From NCBI RefSeq assembly GCF_014641595.1, contig NZ_BMIA01000001.1, positions 2,170,426 to 2,234,425 on the forward strand: a stretch of 64,000 nucleotides of DNA, read 5' to 3'. Below, piece after piece: positions 35,309 through 43,293 of the stretch. The notes beneath the pieces are model-generated. The model did not search any database, was not told the origin of the DNA, and was given only the letters and a program-made list of their open reading frames with translations. The DNA comes from Dyadobacter endophyticus. GTDB lineage: Bacteria > Bacteroidota > Bacteroidia > Cytophagales > Spirosomataceae. Every line of letters begins with the position of its first letter. Within the stretch, counting starts at the first letter, position 1. Made by a program: the position numbers and the translations under genes.

Positions 35309-35641
35309 ATGAAAAATTACATTGTCATTTTCCGTGAGCCGGACGGTCGGCAGGGCACCCACACCGAAGAAGAAATCGCCGCACACCGCGAAAACTGGGC
35401 GAAATGGTTTGCAGAATGGGGGGCGAAAGGCAAGCTCGCGGGCGGCAGCGGATTGACGCTCAACGGCCGGATTATCAGGGACGGACAAGCCAGCGAAGGC
35501 ATTCACCAGGTCGGTACCGAAATCGTCGGAGGCTTTCTCCTACTCAAAGCCGAAGACCTGGACGAAGCCACCGCAATCGCCGCCAGCTGCCCGATTTACG
35601 AGTTCGATGGCTACGCCGAAGTAAGGGAAACGCAGCAGTAA
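35309..35641 (+). CDS. YCII-related domain protein
   Basis: A 110-residue cytosolic protein with the YCII (YciI-like) dimeric alpha-beta fold. It opens MKNYIVIFREPDGRQ and continues with an EEIAAHRENWAKWFAEWGAKGKL helix, then GGFLLLKAEDLDEATAIAASCP and a final strand YEFDGYAEVRE, all typical. Members of the wider group sometimes accompany ECF sigma factors or act on small molecules, but none of those partners is adjacent here. It is followed by a bidirectional hairpin at 35651-35686. Confidence 0.92.
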   Translation: MKNYIVIFREPDGRQGTHTEEEIAAHRENWAKWFAEWGAKGKLAGGSGLTLNGRIIRDGQASEGIHQVGTEIVGGFLLLKAEDLDEATAIAASCPIYEFDGYAEVRETQQ

Positions 35642-35650
35642 TAGCTTATC

Positions 35651-35688
35651 ATCGCCGGACTAGTGCTTTAAGCCTAACCCGGCGATTT
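35651..35688 (+). terminator. Terminator hairpin between the YCII and phospholipase genes
   Basis: ATCGCCGG (35651-35658) and CCGGCGAT (35679-35686) form an 8-bp stem over a 20-nt loop that holds its own small palindrome, followed by TTCTTG. It lies between convergent stops at 35641 and 35703 and may serve both. Confidence 0.6.
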
Positions 35689-35702
35689 CTTGATGTTTTC
35701 AA

Positions 35703-38231
35703 TCAAATTTTGCTCATAGCGTGGGCCATGCACGGGTCGGTCACACTTTCTTTCCCCGTTTCCACACGTCCGGCGAAACGCCTCAACAAGTCACCGGAGC
35801 CAGGATCGACGTTAAAGTCATACCATTGGTGGCTTTGTGCCGTGGGGACAAGCGTTTTCACTGTTGCTTCACCGGCCAGGCTTACTTCGATGTTTTTCTG
35901 CTGATAGCTGTTGTCAACAATATGCAGCTTTAAAGATTTTTTCCCGTTGTTCACAGCAACAAGCTCCACCTCACCCGTCGGCTTGCCCTTTTTATCCAAA
36001 ACATACCCGCAAGATACCGCCACGTCCGGTTCCTGTGCATTACCCGCAAACTCGCGGAAATAACCGTTGGGACCATATACCCGCAAATGGTACCTTCCAT
36101 TTTCGAAACCGGTCAGCTTGAAGTTTTCCGTCAGCGTATCGCCCGCTTTCACGGCATAATTCCAAACCCGCAGCACTTCGCCTTCATAAGGGTTCATGGC
36201 ATAAATGATAAAAGGCGCTCCGGCTGATTTTGGGCCAAATACCTTATTCCCGGCATGCATGCGGATCTCGAAAGCACTTTTATCCGCTGAAAGCGCACCA
36301 TTCACATGCAGTTCGTAAGGAAGCGCGACCGAGGGCCTTGTACCGGGTTCCTGTTTGGGCAAAAATGGCGATCCGGCCGGGCTTGCATTGATCTTACCAA
36401 TTTCTGCTGCATTGAGCGCCTTGAAATTCGCAGGCACGTCCTTGAACTGTGCTTTGTGAATGGTCGTCAGGATTTCTTCGCGGTTTACCGGCTTCGGTTT
36501 TTTGTAGGCAGAGGCATCGAAAGGCTGGAAAACCGCGCTGATATTCCCACAGACCGTCCGGCGCCATTCCGTAATATTGGTTTCACAGACCTGTTTCTTC
36601 GATTTATGGCTCGTAAATTCTTCCAGAAACTGAATAATGGAGGTATGGTCAAAAACCTGCGAGCATACCTTCCCGCCCCTCGACCACGGCGATGCGACCA
36701 CCAGCGGTACCCGGAAGCCTAATCCGATCGCACCGCCCCGTGCATTCGCCTTGGGCACCTGGGTTTCGTCCTGTTCCAGCGTTACATATTCGGCTTTGAT
36801 ATCAATACCCGCAGATACTTTTCCTGCATTCGCCTTCAATGGGTCGGGGATAGAAAATGGCGGAACGTGATCGTAATAGCCATCATTTTCATCATAACAA
36901 AGAATAAATATAGTCTTCTTCCACACTTCTGGATTTTTGGTGAGGATATCGAGTGTCTCGGAAATATACCATGCTCCATACCAGGGCGCCGACGGATGAT
37001 CCGAGAAATTCTGGGGCGCTGCCAGGTACGAAACCGCTGGCAACTTGCCTTCTTTCACATCCTTGCGGAACTGGAAGAAGATATCGCCTTTCGGCATATC
37101 GATCTTCTTGCCCAAATCACCCTCTTTGTAAAACATGGACGAAAGTTCGAGGTAATCGGGGTCGTTACGGTTGGTTACGAATGCATTGCGGTGCAGTTCC
37201 TGCTCAAACACCGAAAGTTTCCTGAAATTCTCTTCGCTATGCTCTGCCAAATCCGTTTCCAGCCTTTCAAGCAGCGCATTCCGCTGGTCCCACGACTTCG
37301 TCAGTTTGTCCTTTTCCGCGCCGGTTGCCGCTTCTAGCTTTTCCTTCAATGCGGGCAGGTCCTTTTTGATCTTCTCCACTTCCAATTGTGCATAGTGGAT
37401 AAAATCCTTCGAAAACTTCACCCGATACTGCGCGTAACGCTCCAAGGGATTACATCCGAAATTGCTCAGCCACGAGCCTTTTCCTGGGTGGAACTGCATC
37501 ACCGCGCCCACTTCATTCTGATAAAACTTCCAGCTGATACCGGCTTCCTGCATACGTTCCGGGAAGGTCTTCCATTTCACGGGTTTGTTGATGGAAAAAT
37601 AGCTGTTCCGCACCACCGCCAGCGAGTCCATTTCCGGCTTTTCACGGATCGTACCCGACCAGAGATAATAGCGATTGGGATGCGTGGGCGTCATCGACGA
37701 GCAGAAATTCTGGTCGCAAATCGTAAATGCATCGGCCAGCGCGTAGTAAAACGGAATGTCTTCGCGGTCGTAATAGCCGAGCGTCAGCGGCATTTCGGCG
37801 TATTCCTTATGGCCAGAACGTTTGGAACTGAGCCATTTATCATATTTCCCGCCATTGTAGGCGTCCACCTGCGACTCGCGCGAGTGCGGCAGGTCATGCA
37901 TCCAGGTGGCTTTGGTATTTTTAATATCGAGGCGGAACGGCGCGTAGGTATCGCCTTTCAGGTCGGTTTGCAGCCACACCTTGTTCTTATTCGGCAGATC
38001 GATCGCACGCGGGTCGTTGAAGCCGCGCACGCCCTGCAATTTGCCGTAACAGTGATCGAACGATCGGTTTTCCTGCATTAGGATCACCACATGCTCGGCG
38101 TCGAGGTAGGTCGTACCGGGGGCCGGGCTGATTGCCATCGCCCGCTGCACCGACTCGGGGAACAAACTCGCTGCGCCTGCGCCGCCAGCGAGCATAGCAG
38201 CCTTTTTAATAAAATCTCTTCTTGAATCCAT
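35703..38231 (-). CDS. Phosphocholine-specific phospholipase C (Tat-exported)
   Basis: An 842-residue exported enzyme of the phosphoesterase family (PF04185), as in non-haemolytic phospholipase C. ATG 38231 begins MDSRRDFIKKAAMLAGGAG, a twin-arginine signal; a longer reading upstream would bury it. The catalytic domain starts with HVVILMQENRSFDHCYGKLQG and includes FFYALADAFTICDQNFCSSMTPTHPNR-like blocks and CYDENDGYYDHVPPF, whose Asp, Glu and His residues would bind metal. Two DUF756-like beta domains (~650-840) complete the protein. It should cleave phosphocholine from phospholipids outside the inner membrane, giving phosphate and choline. It is monocistronic. Confidence 0.94.
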   Translation of the reverse strand: MDSRRDFIKKAAMLAGGAGAASLFPESVQRAMAISPAPGTTYLDAEHVVILMQENRSFDHCYGKLQGVRGFNDPRAIDLPNKNKVWLQTDLKGDTYAPFRLDIKNTKATWMHDLPHSRESQVDAYNGGKYDKWLSSKRSGHKEYAEMPLTLGYYDREDIPFYYALADAFTICDQNFCSSMTPTHPNRYYLWSGTIREKPEMDSLAVVRNSYFSINKPVKWKTFPERMQEAGISWKFYQNEVGAVMQFHPGKGSWLSNFGCNPLERYAQYRVKFSKDFIHYAQLEVEKIKKDLPALKEKLEAATGAEKDKLTKSWDQRNALLERLETDLAEHSEENFRKLSVFEQELHRNAFVTNRNDPDYLELSSMFYKEGDLGKKIDMPKGDIFFQFRKDVKEGKLPAVSYLAAPQNFSDHPSAPWYGAWYISETLDILTKNPEVWKKTIFILCYDENDGYYDHVPPFSIPDPLKANAGKVSAGIDIKAEYVTLEQDETQVPKANARGGAIGLGFRVPLVVASPWSRGGKVCSQVFDHTSIIQFLEEFTSHKSKKQVCETNITEWRRTVCGNISAVFQPFDASAYKKPKPVNREEILTTIHKAQFKDVPANFKALNAAEIGKINASPAGSPFLPKQEPGTRPSVALPYELHVNGALSADKSAFEIRMHAGNKVFGPKSAGAPFIIYAMNPYEGEVLRVWNYAVKAGDTLTENFKLTGFENGRYHLRVYGPNGYFREFAGNAQEPDVAVSCGYVLDKKGKPTGEVELVAVNNGKKSLKLHIVDNSYQQKNIEVSLAGEATVKTLVPTAQSHQWYDFNVDPGSGDLLRRFAGRVETGKESVTDPCMAHAMSKI

Positions 38232-38351
38232 TGGGTTTAGTCTGGGTGGTTGGTAAAAATGTACAAGTAATGTGGGCGGCAAAATTACTGATCCGGGTGT
38301 CAGAGCGGGGTTATGGGAGTGTTAAGAAAATTTGGAAAAAATCCAGATGGG

Positions 38352-38390
38352 TTGTAAAAATTCCAAAACATGCATACATTTGTTGCATAC
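38352..38390 (+). promoter_or_regulatory. Promoter with flanking direct repeat for the Panacea operon
   Basis: TTG (38352-38354), a 20-nt spacer and TACATTTG (38375-38382) match the Bacteroidetes promoter. TGCATAC occurs twice (38371-38377 and 38384-38390), overlapping and flanking the -7 box at 13-bp spacing. Autoregulation by the gene products, common in toxin-antitoxin operons, would act here. The site is 65 bp before the start codon. Confidence 0.55.
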
Positions 38391-38454
38391 TCAATTGTTC
38401 CTTCATTCCTTCTGCACTCAGGTAACCATTAACCAGGAAAACCTTTTTTGAGCT

Positions 38455-38985
38455 ATGGACGCTTTTGAAGAAAAAATCGAGGGGACAATCCACTTACTAC
38501 TTTACATTCTGCAAAAGCTTGGCGGGCGCTCCGATATCCACAAGCTCTTCAAAATCCTTTACTTCGCTGAACAGAAGCATTTGGTCAGATATGGAACGGC
38601 TGTTTCGCAAGATCGTTACCATGCGATGAAGAATGGACCCGTACCGTCCATTGCTTATGATATTTATAAGAGCGTGAAAGAAGGTGGTGTAACCTATGCA
38701 CGCTATTTTTCAGCATTAGACCGCTTTTCCATCGAGGGAGTTGCCGATCCGGATCTCGATTTCCTTTCCGAATCAGAAATGAAATGCATTGACGAATCTG
38801 TGCAGGAAAACCAAAATCTCAGCTTTAACGACCTGACAGACAAATCGCATGACGAGGCTTGGAACCAGACGGCGAGAGATAAAGAGATAAGCCCCATCGC
38901 GATGGCCAGGGCCGGAGGCGCAGACAGCCATATGGTCAAGTACATTGAGGATCAGCTGCTGATCCATTCAGCCAAATTTGAATGA
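38455..38985 (+). CDS. Panacea-domain protein (SocA-like, DUF4065), probable antitoxin
   Basis: A 176-residue protein with the Panacea/DUF4065 domain across residues ~8-140. The signature KLFKILYFAEQKHLVRYGTAVSQDRYHAMKNGPVPSIAYDIY matches the family's K-L-lYFa..hl..yG..i....Y.A...GPVp pattern (this stretch spans residues ~31-71). Such domains are known as hyper-promiscuous antitoxins that neutralise unrelated toxins encoded next to them, and as proteolytic adaptors (SocA). The next gene begins 24 bp later and is the expected toxin. Acidic C-terminal half, no membrane segment. Confidence 0.88.
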   Translation: MDAFEEKIEGTIHLLLYILQKLGGRSDIHKLFKILYFAEQKHLVRYGTAVSQDRYHAMKNGPVPSIAYDIYKSVKEGGVTYARYFSALDRFSIEGVADPDLDFLSESEMKCIDESVQENQNLSFNDLTDKSHDEAWNQTARDKEISPIAMARAGGADSHMVKYIEDQLLIHSAKFE

Positions 38986-39009
38986 TCATACCGACCCGGA
39001 ATCATTCAA

Positions 39010-39414
39010 ATGACTTCATTGATCGGGACCGTCCTTCGGATGATGGTCAAAGATACGACTCCACCCAAAGTCAAGCGTTTCATCATTGTCGGTGAGTCGG
39101 CAGACAGCCTGACGCTAGCTTCGGTATACATTAATACCGAACTCGATATGAAGGTCAACTTCAATCTGGACCTTCAATGCCAACATATCGAATTCGACGC
39201 TGCCGGTCGGGATTACCTTGATCATACCTCGTTTGTCGATTGCTCAAAACTCAAAATCATCGAGCGTACCGAAATATGTACAATCATTCAAAACCGCCCC
39301 ACAGTCATCATAGGCAGGCTCGATCAGCAAGATTTTGAAGTCATCAGACGCCAGATCACCTGCTCTACGACAATCAAAGGCAAAATCAAGAAACGCTACG
39401 GCTTCTACGATTAA
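39010..39414 (+). CDS. Unrecognised 134-residue protein, probable Panacea-paired toxin
   Basis: A small soluble protein that I cannot assign to a named family. It looks beta-rich: KRFIIVGESADSLTLASVYI early, then FVDCSKLKIIERTEI, then VIIGRLDQQDFEVIRRQIT and a basic tail GKIKKRYGFYD. The strand order, with a short 'V-G-E' turn and a D-C-S segment, faintly recalls the SH3-like fold of MazF/PemK ribonucleases, but this is a guess without alignment. ATG 39010 is the first usable start after the Panacea stop at 38985. A short gap and shared promoter argue for one operon. By position it should be the toxin. Confidence 0.6.
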   Translation: MTSLIGTVLRMMVKDTTPPKVKRFIIVGESADSLTLASVYINTELDMKVNFNLDLQCQHIEFDAAGRDYLDHTSFVDCSKLKIIERTEICTIIQNRPTVIIGRLDQQDFEVIRRQITCSTTIKGKIKKRYGFYD

Positions 39415-39493
39415 AAATTCCATTTTTTCCAAACCCGACCTTCGGGTGTTGTGTATTGGTGCTACTAAGGGGTGATATTAGAATCAACACCTC

Positions 39494-41890
39494 ATGCCAC
39501 GCAGTTCATCTATATTTTTATTCCTCCTGATCACAATCAGTTTTAACGCGCTGAACGGCCTCGCCCAAAAAGTGCCGTCGGTTTCCGGTTATGTCAAAAC
39601 AGAATCCGGCGAGGCGCTGCCAGGAGTTACCGTTTCAATCTTAAAAACGGCGCATGGCGTTACGACGGACGCAAACGGATTTTTCGAGTTACCTCCCGTG
39701 AAAGCAGGTACCTATGCCGTGCAGGCTACTTTGATGGGCTACCAAGCAGTATCCCAAACGGTCGTCATCCAATCCGGAAGGACAGCTGCTTTCAATTTCC
39801 AGCTCAAAGAAAACCAGCAAAACCTGAACGAGGTAAGCGTGTACGGCAAAACGGAAACGCAGGCGGTGAAGGAGCAGGCGTTCACGGTGAATGCGATCGA
39901 GACGAAGCAATTTCAGAACACGACGGCCGACCTCAACCAGGTGCTCAACCGCAGCGCAGGCGTTCGTATCCGCGAACAGGGTGGATTGGGATCGAACTTC
40001 AACTTTTCGATCAACGGCCTTTCCGGTAAGGCGGTGAAATATTTCATCGACGGCGTACCAATGGAGGTAATGGGTAGCGCGATGTCGCTGAACAACATTC
40101 CGGTGAACCTCTCGGAGCGGATCGAGGTGTACAAAGGCGTGGTGCCTGTGCAGCTCGGTTCTGATGCCATGGGTGGTGCTGTGAATGTGATCACCAACCA
40201 GAAACAGACCAATTACCTCGACGTCAGCCACAGCTACGGCTCGTTTAACACCCACCGTTCGGCCCTTACAGCGCAATATGTACACAAGCCGACGGGTATT
40301 ACCGTGAAAGCGAGCGGCTTTTTTAATTATTCCGACAACAACTATAAAATGAGAGGCGTCGAGATCCTCGAAGGAGGTACCCGCAATGGCGACCAGATTA
40401 CCGATCTCAACGGCGCAAACTTCGTGATCACGGACGTGAAGCGCTTCCACGACCGTTACCGCTCGGGTATGGGGCAGGTTGAAGTGGGTATTTCCAACAA
40501 AAGCTGGGCGGATGTACTGTATGCCGGCTTCGGGTACTCGGAGAGCCGCCAGGATCAGCAGACCGGTTTTGAGCAGGCCATCGTGTACGGCAATGTGGAG
40601 CGAAAAGGAAAGTCGTCGACAGGGACTTTGCGGTACAAAAAGAGCAATCTATTGCTGAATGGACTGGACGTCAACCTATTTGCTTCGCTTTCAACCGATA
40701 AATTCCTGACCGTCGACACCCTGCTCCGCCAATATTACTGGGACGGGTCCTGGACGACCAAGGGCGCTACCGAAATGGGCGGCATTAAGTCGCTCTCGCA
40801 CATCATCCGCCCGCGTGCCTTCCTGCGTGCGAATGCGAGCTACACGCTCAGCGAGCGGCATTCATTTAACCTGAACTATACAATCGACCGTCTCAAAAAC
40901 GAGAGTTATAATGAATTACTCGTGTCCGGCGACGATATGCCGGGGATTATGACAAAGCAAATCCTGGGACTCGCCTATCAGCAGGAGTTGCTCGACAAAC
41001 GCTGGACAAACACTTTTTTTGTAAAATACTATGGCCTGGGCCTCGAACGGAAGAAGTGGATCGACGGCGGTTACCAGGTGCTGACAGACAATTTCCCCAA
41101 CTACGGCTACGGCGCGGCATCGCGCTACAAAATCCTGCCCGACTTCGGCCTGAAGCTCTCCCTCGAACATACTTTCCGCTTACAGGAAGTGGAAGAAGTG
41201 TTTGGTGATGGCCTGAATGTGCAGCCCAACCCCGACCTCAAACCCGAGCGCAGCGATAATGTGAACCTGGGCTCCTACTATGGCTTCCGTACCGGTAAGC
41301 ACCGCTTTTTCGCCGAAGCGGCAGGCTTTTACCGCAATGCATCCGATTTTATTTACCCTGTTGCCGACCAGCGCTCGAAGGCTTTGAAAAACGAAAACAA
41401 GTCGAATGTACGCGTGACCGGTTTCGAGGCCGAGCTGCGGTACGATTACGCCGACCTGCTTTCTTTCAATATAAATGCGACCTATCAAAGCGCGGTTAAC
41501 ATGACCAAATTCGGCAGCACCGCCTCCAATGTGCCCGAAGCGACTTACAAGAACAAGATCCCCAACCAGCCGTGGTTCTTCGGCAATGCCAACTTCGGCA
41601 TCGGGAAAAGCGATGTGTTTACGAAGGGCTCGCGCCTGCAATTCAGCTGGTTTACGCAATATGTACACTGGTTTTACCTGACCTGGGAAGCTTTCGGAAA
41701 TGTGAACGGCAAGTCGACGATCCCGAGCCAGCTGATCCACAATGCGACGTTGAGCTATTCACTCGCCGATGGTCGCTACAATGTGTCGGCCGAATGCCGC
41801 AACCTTACCGACGACCTGGCCTACGATAATTTCAGGCTGCAAAAACCCGGTCGTGCATTCGCGTTGAAACTCCGGTATTTCATCCATTAA
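39494..41890 (+). CDS. TonB-dependent siderophore-type receptor (XusA-like)
   Basis: A 798-residue outer-membrane receptor. A signal peptide ending near GLAQ precedes a carboxypeptidase-regulatory-like domain (~28-105), a plug (QFQNTTADLNQVLNRSAGVRIREQGGLG, with the Gly-rich turn DAMGGAVNV) and a FecA/siderophore-type barrel ending in LKLRYFIH. It lacks the SusC motif and a SusD partner. A DUF4374 lipoprotein follows 31 bp downstream, the arrangement of xusA-xusB for capture of foreign siderophores in Bacteroides. The specific iron chelator is not predictable. Confidence 0.92.
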   Translation: MPRSSSIFLFLLITISFNALNGLAQKVPSVSGYVKTESGEALPGVTVSILKTAHGVTTDANGFFELPPVKAGTYAVQATLMGYQAVSQTVVIQSGRTAAFNFQLKENQQNLNEVSVYGKTETQAVKEQAFTVNAIETKQFQNTTADLNQVLNRSAGVRIREQGGLGSNFNFSINGLSGKAVKYFIDGVPMEVMGSAMSLNNIPVNLSERIEVYKGVVPVQLGSDAMGGAVNVITNQKQTNYLDVSHSYGSFNTHRSALTAQYVHKPTGITVKASGFFNYSDNNYKMRGVEILEGGTRNGDQITDLNGANFVITDVKRFHDRYRSGMGQVEVGISNKSWADVLYAGFGYSESRQDQQTGFEQAIVYGNVERKGKSSTGTLRYKKSNLLLNGLDVNLFASLSTDKFLTVDTLLRQYYWDGSWTTKGATEMGGIKSLSHIIRPRAFLRANASYTLSERHSFNLNYTIDRLKNESYNELLVSGDDMPGIMTKQILGLAYQQELLDKRWTNTFFVKYYGLGLERKKWIDGGYQVLTDNFPNYGYGAASRYKILPDFGLKLSLEHTFRLQEVEEVFGDGLNVQPNPDLKPERSDNVNLGSYYGFRTGKHRFFAEAAGFYRNASDFIYPVADQRSKALKNENKSNVRVTGFEAELRYDYADLLSFNINATYQSAVNMTKFGSTASNVPEATYKNKIPNQPWFFGNANFGIGKSDVFTKGSRLQFSWFTQYVHWFYLTWEAFGNVNGKSTIPSQLIHNATLSYSLADGRYNVSAECRNLTDDLAYDNFRLQKPGRAFALKLRYFIH

Positions 41891-41921
41891 GCAACTCCAA
41901 TTTTATCTATAACACCCAAAA

Positions 41922-43130
41922 ATGAACAGATTTTTCAGCTACCCGGCAAAAGCAATGCTCGTTGCACTCACCGCAGTCATGCTCAACGGATGCAGCGATA
42001 GCTCCGACAACGAAAATACGCCTGTGAAGGAAGAAGGCAAATATTCGGCCATCCTTTGCGTGGGCGCCTGGCCTAATACCGCCTACTACATTGCGGACGT
42101 GCCTTCACTCACCAGCGGTTCCATCAGCCTCAAAGGAAACGGTGCGGAAATGACGGGCAAGGTTTATGCTCAGGATATTATCCAGAAAGACGGTTTCTAC
42201 TACCACGCCAACTTCGGCAGCGGCCGTTTTGGTAAATACCATGTTGAAAACGGTTCACTGGTAATCGACAAGGAAGTGCCATTTACATTCCTGAATTGGA
42301 GCTCATACGTGTGGGTAGACGACCAAACGCTCGTTATCCTGGGCGATGCGGAGGGAGAAGGGCGTTATGCGATCGTGAAAGTAGCCGACATGACGCTTAC
42401 GACCGGCAAGCTCGACCTGAAACCGAAACCGGCAGGCTTCACCGGCTACAATTTCGGATTCGCCGAGTATCGCGACGGCAAGTTGTTCCTCGGCTATGGC
42501 TATTCTTTCTCCGACTGGTCGCAGAATCCGTTGCCCGTAAATCCGGATTTCAACGTGGCGGTCGTAGGCTACCCTTCGATGAAAGTGGAAAGTATCATCA
42601 CCGAGACACGTACAACTACTCCGGGCGGACCGATCGTGTATGCACCGGCATCTTTCAAGGATGAAAACGGCGACATTTATTTCGTCAGCGACCCTGTGAG
42701 CGGCTACGATTACAAATCCCCTTCGGTGGTTTACCGCATCAAAAATGGCGCCACTACGCTTGACGCGAGCTATTACTTCGATCTTTCAGCCAAAACAAGC
42801 AATGGAATGGGAGCGGCTATGTGGTACATCGGAAACGGCAAAGCCATCGTTCGCACACGTGTAGCGGGCCAGTCCATCGACGCAGACCATTCATTCTCGG
42901 TCATCGACGTTAAAAGCGGAACATTTATCAAAAAGCTGGACCTTCCTGCCGACAAAGGCGAGCGTATGGTGAATGCCGTGGTGGTTGAAGACGGCAATGC
43001 ATATATCGCTGTGAATGCTGCCGACAAGGATTATATCTGGCAATATGATCCCAAAACAGATAAACTGACCAAAGGGGCCGAGTTTGTGGACGGCATCGAT
43101 TATATCCTCCGTTTGGAAAAAACCAAATAG
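41922..43130 (+). CDS. DUF4374 surface lipoprotein (XusB-like)
   Basis: A 402-residue lipoprotein with lipobox LNGC (Cys about residue 24) followed by SDSSDN, a surface-export-like acidic patch. The body is a beta-propeller of the DUF4374 family, with blade-like repeats (YYHANFGSGRFGKYHVENG, GYNFGFAEYRDGKLFLGYG, DGDIYFVSDPVSG-type segments). In Bacteroides thetaiotaomicron the DUF4374 lipoprotein XusB binds ferric enterobactin at the surface and hands it to XusA; this gene stands in the same order after a XusA-like receptor. A strong terminator follows at 43167-43204, so the third partner, XusC, is not in this operon. Confidence 0.88.
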   Translation: MNRFFSYPAKAMLVALTAVMLNGCSDSSDNENTPVKEEGKYSAILCVGAWPNTAYYIADVPSLTSGSISLKGNGAEMTGKVYAQDIIQKDGFYYHANFGSGRFGKYHVENGSLVIDKEVPFTFLNWSSYVWVDDQTLVILGDAEGEGRYAIVKVADMTLTTGKLDLKPKPAGFTGYNFGFAEYRDGKLFLGYGYSFSDWSQNPLPVNPDFNVAVVGYPSMKVESIITETRTTTPGGPIVYAPASFKDENGDIYFVSDPVSGYDYKSPSVVYRIKNGATTLDASYYFDLSAKTSNGMGAAMWYIGNGKAIVRTRVAGQSIDADHSFSVIDVKSGTFIKKLDLPADKGERMVNAVVVEDGNAYIAVNAADKDYIWQYDPKTDKLTKGAEFVDGIDYILRLEKTK

Positions 43131-43166
43131 CAGATTCATTGTAAGGAACAAGTCTGGTGTATCAGA

Positions 43167-43204
43167 AGGCCCCGCGGTATGTTTACGCGGGGCTTGTTCT
43201 TTTT
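43167..43204 (+). terminator. Rho-independent terminator after the DUF4374 gene
   Basis: GCCCCGCG (43169-43176) and CGCGGGGC (43186-43193) pair over 8 bp with a 9-nt loop, followed by TTGTTCTTTTTA. It lies 38 bp after the stop codon. Confidence 0.9.
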
Positions 43205-43293
43205 ACACTAAAATGTGATAGTTAACATTGTTTTCACATTCGGTTACAGTATTAGTATTAGTAACCCTTCTTTTACAAAGAAAAACCTTACTC

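Noticed and set aside
39433..39447. Small hairpin (ACCCGA/TCGGGT) after the Panacea pair
   Set aside because: Stem of only six pairs with a three-base loop and no T-run after it; too weak to call a terminator.
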